The notes: generated from the sequence alone by a model not told the origin. Shown: positions 1-9,104, numbered from the stretch's first letter. The stretch is DNA of 64,000 bases from Acidimicrobiaceae bacterium (GCA_027314705.1 DAHVAJ010000012.1:1-64000); one strand, 5' to 3'. Program-made: numbers and translations.

Positions 1-873
1 ACGAAGGCCACGCGGACCATCAAGGGCGTGACCGAGGAGACCACGACGGGCGTGCACCGGCTCTACGAGATGGCCAGGGCCGGGACGCTCCGGTTCCCCG
101 CGATCAACGTGAACGACTCGGTGACCAAGTCCAAGTTCGACAACAAGTACGGGTGCAGGCACAGCCTGGTCGACGGCATCAACCGCGGCACCGACGTGCT
201 GATCGGCGGCAAGGTGGCACTCGTCTGCGGCTACGGTGACGTCGGCAAGGGCTGCGCGGAGAGCCTGCGGGGGCAGGGCGCTCGGGTAATCATCACCGAG
301 GTCGACCCGATCTGCGCGCTGCAGGCGGCGATGGACGGCTACCAGGTCGCCACGATCGGTGGCGTCATCGACACGGTGGACATTTTCGTCACCGCGACTG
401 GCAACAAGGACATCATCACCGCTGACCACATGTCGCGGATGAAGCACCAGGCGATCGTGGGCAACATCGGTCACTTCGACAACGAGATCGACATGGCCGG
501 CCTGGCGGCCACCCCCGGCGTCGAGCGGATCAACGTGAAGCCCCAGGTCGACAAGTGGGTCTTTCCCGACGGGCACGCCGTCATCGTGCTCTCGGAGGGC
601 CGCCTGCTCAACCTGGGCAATGCCACCGGCCACCCGAGCTTCGTGATGTCGAACTCCTTCACGAACCAGACGATGGCCCAGATCGAGCTGTTCACGAACC
701 CGACCGCCTACGGCAACGAGGTCTACGTGCTGCCCAAGCACCTCGACGAGAAGGTAGCCCGCCTCCACCTCGACGCCCTCGGCGTCCGGCTCACCACACT
801 CACGGCCGAGCAGGCCAGCTACATCGGCGTCCCCGTCGACGGGCCCTACAAGGCCGACACCTACCGGTACTAG
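1..873 (+). CDS. ahcY: Adenosylhomocysteinase, C-terminal part (5' end outside window)
   Basis: S-adenosylhomocysteine hydrolase splits SAH into adenosine and homocysteine, which relieves product inhibition of methyltransferases. The frame is open from base 1, so the gene starts upstream; about 290 residues remain of a family usually near 470-490. Visible are the NAD-binding stretch [17 protein letters not shown], the substrate-domain motif [24 protein letters not shown], and the typical end YKADTYRY. The NAD domain and C-terminal tail look intact. Identification is firm; only the N-terminal part cannot be judged. Confidence 0.97.
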   Translation, partial: TKATRTIKGVTEETTTGVHRLYEMARAGTLRFPAINVNDSVTKSKFDNKYGCRHSLVDGINRGTDVLIGGKVALVCGYGDVGKGCAESLRGQGARVIITEVDPICALQAAMDGYQVATIGGVIDTVDIFVTATGNKDIITADHMSRMKHQAIVGNIGHFDNEIDMAGLAATPGVERINVKPQVDKWVFPDGHAVIVLSEGRLLNLGNATGHPSFVMSNSFTNQTMAQIELFTNPTAYGNEVYVLPKHLDEKVARLHLDALGVRLTTLTAEQASYIGVPVDGPYKADTYRY

Positions 874-1002
874 GGCGCCGGTCGCCACCCGAGGGCGTCC
901 GGACCCCGGAGGCCCTGGACGACCCCATGACGGTCGGGCCGGCCGTCGGCGGCCCCGCCGGACCCGCTCCGGCTCCGGTTTCGTCTTTCCAGAAGGTGCG
1001 GG

Positions 1003-1008
1003 TACCGT
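1003..1008 (+). promoter_or_regulatory. -10 box (TACCGT) for bioB, probably leaderless
   Basis: TACCGT ends six bases before the bioB ATG, which places the expected transcription start at or next to the start codon. No Shine-Dalgarno sequence fits in between. No good -35 hexamer is seen. Confidence 0.45.
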
Positions 1009-1014
1009 TTCGGG

Positions 1015-2112
1015 ATGGCCAGCCCCACCCCCGACCCCGTCACCACCCCCACCGCCGTCACCCTCTCGGCCCCCCACCGGGTCGGCCCCGGGCAGCCCGA
1101 CGTGGGACCGGACGAGGCCCGGGCCCGCCTGCGCGCCGCCCAAGCGGCGCTCCTCGACGAGGGCCGGCTGCTCACCGGCACCGAGCTCACCGGCTTGGCC
1201 GAACTGCCCGATGCCTGGGTGACCTCGCTGGCCGCCCTGGCCCACGAGGTGCGCCTGGCCCGGTGCGGTCCCGAGGTCGAGGTGGAGGGCATCCTCTCGA
1301 CCAAGACCGGCGGCTGCCCCGAGGACTGCCACTTCTGCTCGCAGTCGTCACGGTTCGACACGCCGGTCCAGGCCACGCCGTTCCTCGACGCCGACGAGGT
1401 CCTGCGGGCCGCCGAGGAGACCCGGGCCAGCGGAGCCACGGAGTTCTGCATCGTGCTGGCCGTCCGGGGCCCCGACGAACGCACGCTCCAGCGCATCCTG
1501 GCGCTGGTCCCCCTGGTGCGGGACCGGGTGGGCGTCAACGTGGCCGTGAGCGCCGGCCTCCTCACCGACGATCAGGCCCGCCGCCTGGCCGAGGCCGGCG
1601 TGCACCGCTACAACCACAACCTGGAGACGGCCCGCTCCTTCTTCCCCCACGTCGTGACCACCCACAGCTGGGAGGAGCGGTGGGAGACCTGCCGCCTGGT
1701 GCGGGCCCACGGCATGGAGCTGTGCTGCGGGGCCCTCATCGGCATGGGGGAGACCGCCGCGCAGCGGGTCGAGCTCATCACCGAGCTCCAGGAGCTCGAC
1801 CCCACCGAGGTGCCACTCAATTTCCTGAACCCCCGCCCGGGGACGCCCCTCGGCGGCGCCACCCCGGTGGCGGCGTGGGAGGCCATCCGCTGGATCGCCC
1901 TCTTCCGTCTGGGTCTCCCCGGCGTGATCCTGCGCTATGCCGGCGGGCGCGAGGTCACCCTCCGGGAGCTCCAGTCGATGGGCATGACGGCCGGCATCAA
2001 CGCCCTCATCGTGGGGAATTATCTGACCACGCTGGGCCGTTCACCCGAGGAGGACCTCCAGATGCTCGCCGACCTGCGCATGCCCGTGGGTGCCCTCACC
2101 GGCGTCCTCTGA
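1015..2112 (+). CDS. bioB: Biotin synthase
   Basis: Radical-SAM enzyme that inserts sulfur into dethiobiotin, the last step of biotin synthesis. The cluster motif CPEDCHFC gives Cys101, Cys105 and Cys108 for the SAM-binding 4Fe-4S cluster. Further family motifs are [18 protein letters not shown] and the Arg in ILRYAGGRE. At 365 residues it is slightly longer than E. coli BioB because of a Pro/Thr-rich N-terminal lead of about 35 residues. The next gene, eight bases on, is a BsaP-type auxiliary protein, a pairing known from mycobacteria. The rest of the pathway (bioADF) lies 11 kb away. Confidence 0.96.
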   Translation: MASPTPDPVTTPTAVTLSAPHRVGPGQPDVGPDEARARLRAAQAALLDEGRLLTGTELTGLAELPDAWVTSLAALAHEVRLARCGPEVEVEGILSTKTGGCPEDCHFCSQSSRFDTPVQATPFLDADEVLRAAEETRASGATEFCIVLAVRGPDERTLQRILALVPLVRDRVGVNVAVSAGLLTDDQARRLAEAGVHRYNHNLETARSFFPHVVTTHSWEERWETCRLVRAHGMELCCGALIGMGETAAQRVELITELQELDPTEVPLNFLNPRPGTPLGGATPVAAWEAIRWIALFRLGLPGVILRYAGGREVTLRELQSMGMTAGINALIVGNYLTTLGRSPEEDLQMLADLRMPVGALTGVL

Positions 2113-2120
2113 GCTCGGAC

Positions 2121-2309
2121 GTGGACCGGGTGGCGACCGGGGCCGGGGACCACTGCACGGCCTGCGGGTCGGCGATCTGTCCCGGCTGCGGGCGCGTGCT
2201 CGACCCTCCCCGGTTCTGCCGGGTCTGCGGCCGCCGCATGGCCGTGACCGTGACCCCGGGCGGCTTCCGGGCGCGCTGCCGCGACCACGGCGACCTAGGA
2301 TCGACCTGA
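2121..2309 (+). CDS. bsaP: Biotin synthase auxiliary protein, Cys-rich (BsaP-like)
   Basis: A 62-residue protein just behind bioB. It has seven cysteines (12, 15, 20, 23, 33, 36, 53) in CxxC-type pairs, with the phrases ICPGCGR, DPPRFCRVCGRR and RARCRDHG. This matches the small protein found beside bioB in actinobacteria; the mycobacterial member was named BsaP and reported to be needed for BioB activity, probably through its iron-sulfur chemistry (from memory). The start is GTG at 2121; an in-frame GTG at 2130 is an alternative and neither has a strong ribosome site. Co-transcription with bioB is very likely. Confidence 0.82.
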   Translation: MDRVATGAGDHCTACGSAICPGCGRVLDPPRFCRVCGRRMAVTVTPGGFRARCRDHGDLGST

Positions 2310-2323
2310 GCCTCGAGCAGGGG

Positions 2324-2490
2324 GTGGCCGCGGAGTGGCGCCTGGAGCTGGTGCGCCTGGAGCTGGTGATGGTCCCCGTGGCCGACCAGGATCAGGCCCG
2401 GTCCTTCTGCGTCGGCCGTGTTCGAATTCCACGATCCCGACGGCAACGGCTGGCTCGTGCAGGAAGTCACCGCACGGGGCACCGGAGGAC
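2324..2490 (+). pseudogene. Remnant of a VOC/glyoxalase-family gene
   Basis: Two pieces of a glyoxalase/bleomycin-resistance (VOC) protein lie close together in different frames. From 2324, one frame reads AAEWRLELV then VMVPVADQDQARSFC, the usual N-terminal strand and helix. From about 2418, another frame reads FEFHDPDGNGWLVQEVT, the usual C-terminal metal-site strand. The central part, roughly 80 codons in normal members, is missing and the frame is shifted. The N-terminal piece also carries a 15-base tandem duplication. It cannot make a working protein. Confidence 0.75.
2339..2368 (+). repeat. 15-base perfect tandem duplication in the VOC pseudogene
   Basis: CGCCTGGAGCTGGTG occurs twice without a gap and duplicates the residues RLELV. 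It is a simple slippage-type duplication inside the decaying gene. Confidence 0.9.
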
Positions 2491-2561
2491 GCCGCCTCCA
2501 CCGGGTGGGCCGATCGGCTCCGTCGGGGGCCCACCACCGGCGCAGGCCCGGCACGGACCCC

Positions 2562-2843
2562 TCACCCGGCGGGAACGGACCAGCCTCGGCCCTGGGCGAT
2601 CTCCTTGCACGTGGGGCAGACCGGGTACCGCCGGGGGTCTCTCCCGGGGACCCAGATCTTCCCGCACAGGGCTCTGACGGCCGTGCCCGTCACCATGCCC
2701 TCGACGACGGACGTGCCGGCCGGGACGAACTCCCCCTCCTCGGGGCGGAACCCCTCGAGGACGATGTGGGTCATCCGCTCGTGGTCCCCGTCGAGCTCGG
2801 GGTCGGTGGTGGTGGGTGTGACGGCGATGCCGGCGTCGGTCAT
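2562..2843 (-). CDS. DUF3039 family protein
   Basis: A 93-residue protein of a small actinobacterial family of unknown function. The conserved core is visible: VVEGMVTGTAVRALCGK, WVPGRDPRRYPVCPTCKEI. The Cys residues (60, 76, 79) with upstream His suggest a small metal-binding fold; that is inference. It is convergent with the VOC remnant and divergent from maf, so it appears to be a single-gene unit. The ATG at 2843 gives the usual family length. Family call is good, function unknown. Confidence 0.85.
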   Translation of the reverse strand: MTDAGIAVTPTTTDPELDGDHERMTHIVLEGFRPEEGEFVPAGTSVVEGMVTGTAVRALCGKIWVPGRDPRRYPVCPTCKEIAQGRGWSVPAG

Positions 2844-2906
2844 GTCCCAGAGGATCGCGCAGTTGCCGGCGACGGGTGGCCCGGACCGGTGGCCCGGCCC
2901 GGCCCC

Positions 2907-2912
2907 TACGCT
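2907..2912 (+). promoter_or_regulatory. -10 box (TACGCT) for maf, probably leaderless
   Basis: TACGCT ends six bases before the maf ATG with no ribosome site between. The same TACGCT motif stands before the genes starting at 9116, 17760 and 21173. Confidence 0.5.
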
Positions 2913-2918
2913 TGACCC

Positions 2919-3521
2919 ATGCCGGCCCGCCTCCTCGTCCTCGCCTCGGCCTCCCCGGCGCGCCTCCGCCTCCTCGTCGACGCCGGCTTCGCCCCCGAGG
3001 TCCGGGTCAGCGGGGTCGACGAGGGCGACGTCGACCCGGCCGACACCTCCGGCAGCGTCCTGCGCCTGGCCGAGCGCAAGGCCGGGACGGTGGCCGAGGA
3101 GGGGGGCGGGGCCCTCGTCCTCGGGTGCGACTCCCTCCTCGAGTTCGACGGCCGTTCCCACGGAAAACCGTCCGGCCCGGCCGAGGCGCGTGCCTGGCTC
3201 GCCGCCATGCGCGGCCGGGAGGGCGTCCTCCACACCGGCCACTGTCTGTTGGACGAGGCCACCGGGCGCCGGGCCTCGGCGGTGGCCTCGACGAGGGTGC
3301 GTTTCGGTCGCACCACAGACGCCGAGCTCGACGCCTATCTGGCCCACCCGGACGCGCTGGCCGTCGCCGGGGCCTTCACCCTCGACGGCCGTTCGGCCCC
3401 CTTCGTCGACGGTGTCGACGGCGACCCGAGCAACGTGCTCGGCCTCTCCCTCCCCCTGCTCCGTGATCTCCTCGGACGATTCGGGCTTTCGGTGGCCGAG
3501 CTGTGGGCGGACGCCCCGTGA
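2919..3521 (+). CDS. maf: Maf family nucleotide pyrophosphatase
   Basis: House-cleaning pyrophosphatase of the Maf/HAM1-like fold that hydrolyses non-canonical nucleoside triphosphates and is linked to septum formation in some bacteria. The 200 residues carry the family marks: LASASPARLRLL at the N-terminus, GCDSLLEFDG and GKP near residue 75, and VDGDPSNVLGLSLPLL near the C-terminus. First gene of a four-gene run; its stop overlaps the dus start as GTGA. The exact nucleotide preference cannot be read from sequence. Confidence 0.93.
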   Translation: MPARLLVLASASPARLRLLVDAGFAPEVRVSGVDEGDVDPADTSGSVLRLAERKAGTVAEEGGGALVLGCDSLLEFDGRSHGKPSGPAEARAWLAAMRGREGVLHTGHCLLDEATGRRASAVASTRVRFGRTTDAELDAYLAHPDALAVAGAFTLDGRSAPFVDGVDGDPSNVLGLSLPLLRDLLGRFGLSVAELWADAP

Positions 3522-4651
3522 CCGTGGCCGTCCCCCGCACCCTGTCGCTCGGCCGGCTGTCCGTCGACGTGCCCGTGGTCCTGGCCCCCATGGCGGGGGT
3601 CACGACCCGCGCCTTCCGGACCCTGTGCCGGAGCTACGGGGCCGGGCTGTACGTGAGCGAGATGGTCACGGCCCGGGCGCTGGTGGAGGGGAACGCCAAG
3701 ACGGTGGCCATGGCCTCCTTCGGGCCGGACGAGCCGGTGCGCAGTGTGCAGCTGTCGAGCGTCGATCCAGACGTCATGGGCCGGGCCGTCCGGCGCCTGG
3801 TCGGGGAGATCGGCGTCGACCACATCGACCTCAACTTCGGCTGCCCGGCGGCCAAGGTCACCCGCCAGGGGGCGGGCGCGGCCCTGCCCGTCCACCGCCG
3901 GCTCTACCGGGCCATCGTCCGAGCGGCGGTGGGCGCCGCCGGCGCCGTGCCGGTCACGGTCAAGCTGCGCATCGGCCTCGACGGAGGACATACCACCTAC
4001 CTCGAGTCCGGGAGGATCGCCGAGGAGGAGGGCGTGGCCGCCGTCACCCTCCACGCCCGTACGGCCGAGCAGCTGTACTCGGGCGCCGCCGACTGGGCGG
4101 CGATCGCCGCGCTGAAGGCGGCCGTCACCACCGTGCCGGTGCTCGGCAACGGCGACCTCTGGGAGGCCGGCGATGCCCTGGCCATGGTCACGGCCACCGG
4201 GTGCGACGGCGTGGTCGTCGGCCGGGGCTGCCTCGGCCGGCCGTGGCTCTTCCGCGACCTGGCCGCCGCCTTCCGCGGTGAGGACGTGCCCGGGCCCCCG
4301 GACCTGGGCGAGATCCTGGGCATGATGCGCACCCACGTGGGACTGCTCTGCGAGGAGTTCGGCGAGGACCTCGGCGTGCGGCAGTTCCGCAAGCACACCG
4401 GGTGGTACCTGACCGGTTTCCCGGTGGGCGCCACCGTCCGGAGGGCCCTGGCCGAGGCCTCGACGTCCGAGGAGGTCGACCGGTTGCTCGACGGCCTCGA
4501 CCCGGGCCTCCCCTTCCCGGCCGAGGCCCTCCGCCTCCCCCGGGGCCACACCAACGGGCCGCGACCGGTCCCCGTGCCGCCGGGGTGGCTGGCCGCGGCG
4601 GACGACCCCGCGCCGCCGGCCGGCGGCGACCTCCTGGTCTCGGGCGGATGA
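3518..4651 (+). CDS. dus: tRNA-dihydrouridine synthase
   Basis: FMN enzyme of the Dus family that reduces uridines in tRNA. A TIM-barrel start (VVLAPMAGVTTRAFR), the catalytic-Cys motif LNFGCPAAKVTRQGAG (Cys109) and GNGDLW, VVVGRGCLGRPW for phosphate binding are all present. I take GTG 3518, which overlaps the maf stop (GTGA); an in-frame GTG at 3503 would add five residues. 377 residues is normal for the actinobacterial DusB-like branch. The next gene overlaps by ATGA. Confidence 0.94.
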   Translation: MTVAVPRTLSLGRLSVDVPVVLAPMAGVTTRAFRTLCRSYGAGLYVSEMVTARALVEGNAKTVAMASFGPDEPVRSVQLSSVDPDVMGRAVRRLVGEIGVDHIDLNFGCPAAKVTRQGAGAALPVHRRLYRAIVRAAVGAAGAVPVTVKLRIGLDGGHTTYLESGRIAEEEGVAAVTLHARTAEQLYSGAADWAAIAALKAAVTTVPVLGNGDLWEAGDALAMVTATGCDGVVVGRGCLGRPWLFRDLAAAFRGEDVPGPPDLGEILGMMRTHVGLLCEEFGEDLGVRQFRKHTGWYLTGFPVGATVRRALAEASTSEEVDRLLDGLDPGLPFPAEALRLPRGHTNGPRPVPVPPGWLAAADDPAPPAGGDLLVSGG

Positions 4652-6075
4652 CGCCGCCCACCGTCCCCACCCCCGGGCGGGTCGCCGTCACCGGGGCCAA
4701 CGGATTCGTCGGGGCCCGGCTCGCCTCCCACCTGGGCGGTCGGGGCACCGTCGTGCACGCCGTGGTGCGCGGTGCCCCGACCCTCGACACCGGCCGGGGC
4801 GTCGAGGTCCACGTGGCCGACGTGGCCGACGTGGCCGCCACCACCACCGCCCTCTCCGGGTGCGAGGCCGCCTACTACCTGGTCCACGCCATGGCCGGGG
4901 GTTCCGGGTTCGCCGCCCGCGACCGGGAGCTGGCCCGGTCCTTTGCCCGGGCCGCGTCCGCCGCCGGGGTGGAGCGCATCGTCTACCTGGGCGGGCTGGG
5001 CCAGGGCCACCTCTCGGAGCACCTGGCCAGCCGCCAGGAGGTCGGACGGGTCCTCGGATCGACCGGGGTGCCCGTCGTCGAACTCCGGGCCGCCGTGGTG
5101 CTCGGGGCCGGCAGCATCTCCTTCGAGATGGTCCGGTACCTGACCGAGCGGCTGCCGGTGATGGTCTGTCCCCGATGGGTGAGCACCCCCACCCAGCCCA
5201 TCGGCCTCGGCGACCTGCTGGCCTACCTCACCGAGGCGTCCGGTGCGGCGCCGGGGGTGTACGAGGTGGGCTGCCCCGACGTCACCACCTACCGCGAGAT
5301 GATGGAGACCTACGCCCGCGTCCGCGGCCTCCGCCGCCGCCTGATCATGAAGGTGCCCGTCCTCACCCCCACCCTCTCGGCCCACTGGGTCGACGTGGTG
5401 ACGCCCGTCGACCGCGCCGTGAGCCACGCACTGATCGGCAGCCTGACCAACGAGGTGACCGTGCGGGACCGGGCCCGCACCGACGCCGCCTTCACGGTCC
5501 GCCCCCTGGGGGTCGAGGCGGCCATCGCCGCCGCCCTGGAGGAGCAGGCCGCCGCAGTCCCGGCAACGCTGTTCGACCGCCGCCACGGGCTCCACGAGGG
5601 CGTCTACACCCATCGAGCGGCGGCCCGGGTCCGGACCGGGGCGGGCCCGGACGGCACCGTGCCCGGGCTCGACGAGGACCTCGACGACTGCGGTGGGCGG
5701 CTCTCCTGGTACGGGCTGCCGTTGGCCTGGCGCCTGCGCGTCTCGCTCGGTCACCTCTTCGGGGAGGACCTCCGGCTCCACCGTCCCGAGCGCATCGTCG
5801 AGGGCGCCACCGTCGACTGGTGGACCGTCGAACGCCGTGCACCCCAACGGCTCGTCCTGAGCGCACGGTCGTGGTTCTGCGGCGACGCCTGGCTGGGCTT
5901 CCGGGTCCTCTCCGGTCCGCCCCTCCGGGTCGAGCAGGTGGGGAGCCTGCGGACCAAGGGCGTGGTCGGCTTGGCCTACTGGTGGTTGCTGAGGCCGGTG
6001 CACCAGGTGGTGTTCCGGGCCATGGTCCGCCACCGCGTGGCCCGGGCCCGGCGTGCCGCCCGGTGGCGCCCATGA
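4648..6075 (+). CDS. NAD(P)-binding SDR-like protein fused to DUF2867
   Basis: 475 residues in two parts. The first ~220 residues are an atypical SDR/NmrA-type Rossmann domain: TGANGFVG (15-22), AYYLVHAM and a YLGGLG strand, without a YxxxK catalytic pair. The C-terminal ~170 residues match DUF2867 (RLSWYGLPLAWRLR, GEDLRLHRPERIVEGATVDWW, LRTKGVVGLAYWW). Such fusions are common in actinobacteria; substrates are unknown. It overlaps dus and the ABC-F gene by ATGA on both sides, so translation is probably coupled. Confidence 0.85.
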   Translation: MTPPTVPTPGRVAVTGANGFVGARLASHLGGRGTVVHAVVRGAPTLDTGRGVEVHVADVADVAATTTALSGCEAAYYLVHAMAGGSGFAARDRELARSFARAASAAGVERIVYLGGLGQGHLSEHLASRQEVGRVLGSTGVPVVELRAAVVLGAGSISFEMVRYLTERLPVMVCPRWVSTPTQPIGLGDLLAYLTEASGAAPGVYEVGCPDVTTYREMMETYARVRGLRRRLIMKVPVLTPTLSAHWVDVVTPVDRAVSHALIGSLTNEVTVRDRARTDAAFTVRPLGVEAAIAAALEEQAAAVPATLFDRRHGLHEGVYTHRAAARVRTGAGPDGTVPGLDEDLDDCGGRLSWYGLPLAWRLRVSLGHLFGEDLRLHRPERIVEGATVDWWTVERRAPQRLVLSARSWFCGDAWLGFRVLSGPPLRVEQVGSLRTKGVVGLAYWWLLRPVHQVVFRAMVRHRVARARRAARWRP

Positions 6076-7670
6076 TCGTCGGATCGGGCGTCACCATCGA
6101 GATCGGCGGCCGCACCCTCCTGCGGGACGCCTCGTTCGTGATCGGCGCGGGCGAGACGGTCGGTCTGGTGGGCCGCAACGGGGCGGGCAAGTCGACGTTC
6201 CTCTCGGTCCTCCTCGGCGAGGCCGGTCCCGGCGTGCGGACCTCGGGCAACACCCGCATCCGGGGCACCTTCGGCCACCTCCCCCAGGCACCCGAGCCCC
6301 GGGGGCTCGGCCTCGAGCCCATCGGGTTCTCCCACGTGCTCTCCGGGCGCGGGCTCGACGTCCTCGACGATGCCCTGGACAAGGCCCGGATCCAGATGGC
6401 CAAGGACCCGTCGGAGGAGAACATCACCCTCTTCGCCGACCTCGAGGAGCAGTACCGCGAGAACGGCGGATACGAGGCCGAATCGGTCATGGCCCGGCTG
6501 GCCGACGGCCTCGGCCTCCGCCAGGAACTCCTCATGGAAGACCTCGACGGCCTCTCCGGCGGCCAGCGTCGACGGGTCGACCTCATGCGCATCCTCTTCC
6601 AGGGCCCGGACACGATGATCCTCGACGAGCCCACCAACCACCTGGACCGCCCGGCCAAGGCGTGGCTCATGGACGAGCTCGAGCGCTTCCCCGGGGCCAT
6701 CCTGGTGGTCTCCCACGACCTGCGGCTGCTCGACCGCTCCGTCACCAAGGTGCTCCACCTGGCCGATGAGGGCCTCCACGAGTTCAAGGGCACCTACTCC
6801 TCCTACCTCGTCCAGCTCGAGGCCGACCTGTCCCGGCGGGAGCGGGCCGCCGAGCTCGAGGGGCGGGAGATCGACCGCCTGAGCAGGCTGGCCGACTCCA
6901 TGCGGGGCAGCACCAACCGCCGGGCCCGGGTGGCCCGGACCCTCGACAAGCGGGTCGAACGCCTGGAGTCGTCCCGCACCGAGGTGCGCCGGCGCGAGCG
7001 GGCCGGCACCTTGACCCTCCCCACGCCCCCCCGCTCGGGCGAGGTGCCCCTGAGGGTCGAAGGCCTGAGCGTCCGCTACGAGGGGACGACCGTGCTCCGG
7101 GGGGTGACCTTCCACTGCCGCCGGGGTGACCGGGTGCTCGTCGTGGGGCGCAACGGGGCGGGCAAGTCGAGCCTGCTGCGCTGCCTGGCCGGCGTGCAGG
7201 AGCCCACCGGCGGCACGGTGGCCCTCGGGCCCAACGTGTCCCTCGGCTACTTCGCCCAGGAGCACGAGCAGATCGACCCGTCCCGGACCGCCCTCGACAA
7301 CGTCGACGACACGGCGCTGGTCACCGAGACGGAGCGTCGGTCGCTGCTCGGGTCCTTCGGGCTCTCCGGCGATGCCGCCCACCAGCTCCCCGGCACGCTC
7401 TCGGGAGGCGAGCGGGCCAAGCTCGGTCTGGCCATGGTGGCCGCCGGACGGTCCAACGTGCTCGTCCTCGACGAGCCCACCAACAACCTCGACCCGGCGT
7501 CGATCGCCGCGGTCGGGACGATGCTGTCGACCTGGCCGGGTACGATCGTCGTGGTCAGCCACGACCGCAGCTTCGTCGAGGCCCTCGCTCCCACCCACGC
7601 GCTGGCCCTGCCCGAAGAGCGCTTCGACCACTGGCGCGACGAGGACCTCGAGCAGGTGGAGGCCAGGTGA
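6072..7670 (+). CDS. ABC-F family ATPase
   Basis: Cytosolic twin-ATPase protein of the ABC-F family (translation factors and ribosome protection), with no membrane segment. Domain 1 has Walker A GRNGAGKST (34-42), signature LSGGQRRRVDL and Walker B ILDEPTNHLD; a charged linker with many Arg/Glu follows; domain 2 has GRNGAGKSS, LSGGERAKLGL and VLVLDEPTNNLD. 532 residues is standard. It could be a housekeeping factor or an antibiotic-resistance factor; sequence alone does not decide. Last gene of the maf run. Confidence 0.93.
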   Translation: MIVGSGVTIEIGGRTLLRDASFVIGAGETVGLVGRNGAGKSTFLSVLLGEAGPGVRTSGNTRIRGTFGHLPQAPEPRGLGLEPIGFSHVLSGRGLDVLDDALDKARIQMAKDPSEENITLFADLEEQYRENGGYEAESVMARLADGLGLRQELLMEDLDGLSGGQRRRVDLMRILFQGPDTMILDEPTNHLDRPAKAWLMDELERFPGAILVVSHDLRLLDRSVTKVLHLADEGLHEFKGTYSSYLVQLEADLSRRERAAELEGREIDRLSRLADSMRGSTNRRARVARTLDKRVERLESSRTEVRRRERAGTLTLPTPPRSGEVPLRVEGLSVRYEGTTVLRGVTFHCRRGDRVLVVGRNGAGKSSLLRCLAGVQEPTGGTVALGPNVSLGYFAQEHEQIDPSRTALDNVDDTALVTETERRSLLGSFGLSGDAAHQLPGTLSGGERAKLGLAMVAAGRSNVLVLDEPTNNLDPASIAAVGTMLSTWPGTIVVVSHDRSFVEALAPTHALALPEERFDHWRDEDLEQVEAR

Positions 7671-7697
7671 GGCCGAGAGGACGGCGTCCGGGGGGCG

Positions 7698-8702
7698 TCA
7701 GCCGGTGGGCTGGGGGGTCTTGCCGTTGCCCGGCGGGGCCTCGGGCCCGGCACCGGCGTCGCGCACCGCGGTGACGAGGGCCTGGGCCGCCCCAACCAAC
7801 CCGGCGGCCTCGTAGGGCACGACGAGCTTGGCGTTGGGCGAAGCGGCCACCGCCTCGAGGGCCCGCAGCTGGAGGAGGGCGAGGGTGTTGGGCTTGATCA
7901 CCGCCTGGTCGATCGCCCCGAGTGCGGCAGCCTCGCCCTCACCCCGGAGCCTGGTCGCCTCGCGCTCTCCCTCGGCCCGCAGCTCGAGGACACGCTTCTG
8001 CGCCTCGGCGGCCAGGATGGCGGCCTGCTTCTGGCCTTCGGCGTCGAGCACCGACGACTGCTTGCGGCCCTGGGCCATGTTGATGGCGGACTGCTGCTCG
8101 CCCTCGGACTTCAGGATCGCCGCCCGCTTGTGCTGCTCGGCCTCCTTCTGCTCGGACATGGCCTCGAGGACGTTGTTCGGGGGCGTGATGTCGAGGATCT
8201 CGATGCGGTTGAGTCGGACGCCCCACTTGAGGGTGGCCTCGGCCATGTGGTCCTGCATCTTGGTGTTGATGGTGTCGCGCTCGGACAGGGACTGGTCGAG
8301 GGTGAGCTCGCCGAACACGGCGCGCAGCGCCGTGCGGGCCATCTGATCGATGGCCAGACCGAAGTCGTTGACTTCGAAGAGGGCGAGCTTGACGTCGGTC
8401 ACCTGGCAGAAGATGGTGGCGCTGACCTGCAGCGAGACGTTGTCCTTGGTGATCACCGCCTGCTGGTCGCCCGTCCGCGGGAACTCGCGGACGTCGACCC
8501 GGTCCATCCGGTCGGCGAGGGGGATCAACACGTGCAAGCCGGGCTGCTTGATGGCGCGGAACTCGCCGAAACGCTTGACCACGCCCACACACCCCTGCTG
8601 GACCACCTTGAGGCCCGAGCGGATAAAGGCCACGACCAGGGCCAGGACGACCGCCCCCACCACCAGTGACTCGACCGCCGTCGCCACAGAACCGAGGACC
8701 AT
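7698..8702 (-). CDS. SPFH/stomatin-like membrane protein
   Basis: 334 residues: an N-terminal membrane helix (about 10-32), a stomatin/band-7 domain (VVKRFGEFRAIKQPGLHVLIPLADR in two stretches, TALRAVFGELTLDQ, LNRIEILDITPP) and a long Ala/Glu/Lys/Gln-rich coiled coil (about 190-275). Stomatins scaffold membrane microdomains. The partner NfeD-like gene lies just upstream on the same strand, the classic pairing. A GGGAGGTGG stretch lies before the ATG. Confidence 0.92.
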   Translation of the reverse strand: MVLGSVATAVESLVVGAVVLALVVAFIRSGLKVVQQGCVGVVKRFGEFRAIKQPGLHVLIPLADRMDRVDVREFPRTGDQQAVITKDNVSLQVSATIFCQVTDVKLALFEVNDFGLAIDQMARTALRAVFGELTLDQSLSERDTINTKMQDHMAEATLKWGVRLNRIEILDITPPNNVLEAMSEQKEAEQHKRAAILKSEGEQQSAINMAQGRKQSSVLDAEGQKQAAILAAEAQKRVLELRAEGEREATRLRGEGEAAALGAIDQAVIKPNTLALLQLRALEAVAASPNAKLVVPYEAAGLVGAAQALVTAVRDAGAGPEAPPGNGKTPQPTG

Positions 8703-8764
8703 GGCCACCACCTCCCGACCCCACTGTAGGCACCGGTGGCGGCCCCCGGCTCGTCGGGGGTCGC

Positions 8765-8977
8765 TCAGCTCTCGTCGGGAAAGACGACGAGCAACCCCCG
8801 ATCGACGTCGGCGACCACGACCGTGGTCCCCTTGGGGATCGTCTGACCGGGCAGGAGCGAGACGGCGAACCACTCCTCGCCCCGGGTGAGCACGGCACCG
8901 GGCTTGTGGCGACGGTCGCCGACGGGCTTCGTCACCACCGCCGTCTCGCCCACCATGCCCGAGACACCGTTCAGCAT
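8765..8977 (-). CDS. NfeD-like OB-fold protein (soluble domain only)
   Basis: 70 residues that match only the C-terminal OB-fold of NfeD proteins: GMVGETAVVTKPV, PGAVLTRGEEWFAVSL, IPKGTTVVVADVDRGLLVV. The membrane and ClpP-like parts of long NfeD proteins are absent, as in short NfeD1b-like forms. It precedes the SPFH gene by 62 bases and probably acts with it. A TAGGGT box at 9051-9056 on this strand would give a leader of about 65 bases. Confidence 0.82.
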   Translation of the reverse strand: MLNGVSGMVGETAVVTKPVGDRRHKPGAVLTRGEEWFAVSLLPGQTIPKGTTVVVADVDRGLLVVFPDES

Positions 8978-9104
8978 CGTCGTCCCCTGCGTCCGCGCCG
9001 TGCCCGGGTCGCCCGTGACGCTCCGGGCACGGTCCTTTCGTCCTGAGCGCACCCTACAGGCTCCCCCACGGCCACGGCGTCGGGGCCGCCGGACCGCACA
9101 GGGG

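Noticed and set aside
936-955. GGGCCG/CGGCCC stem behind ahcY as a terminator
   Set aside because: Only six pairs, no T-tract and very GC-rich surroundings; not distinguishable from background.
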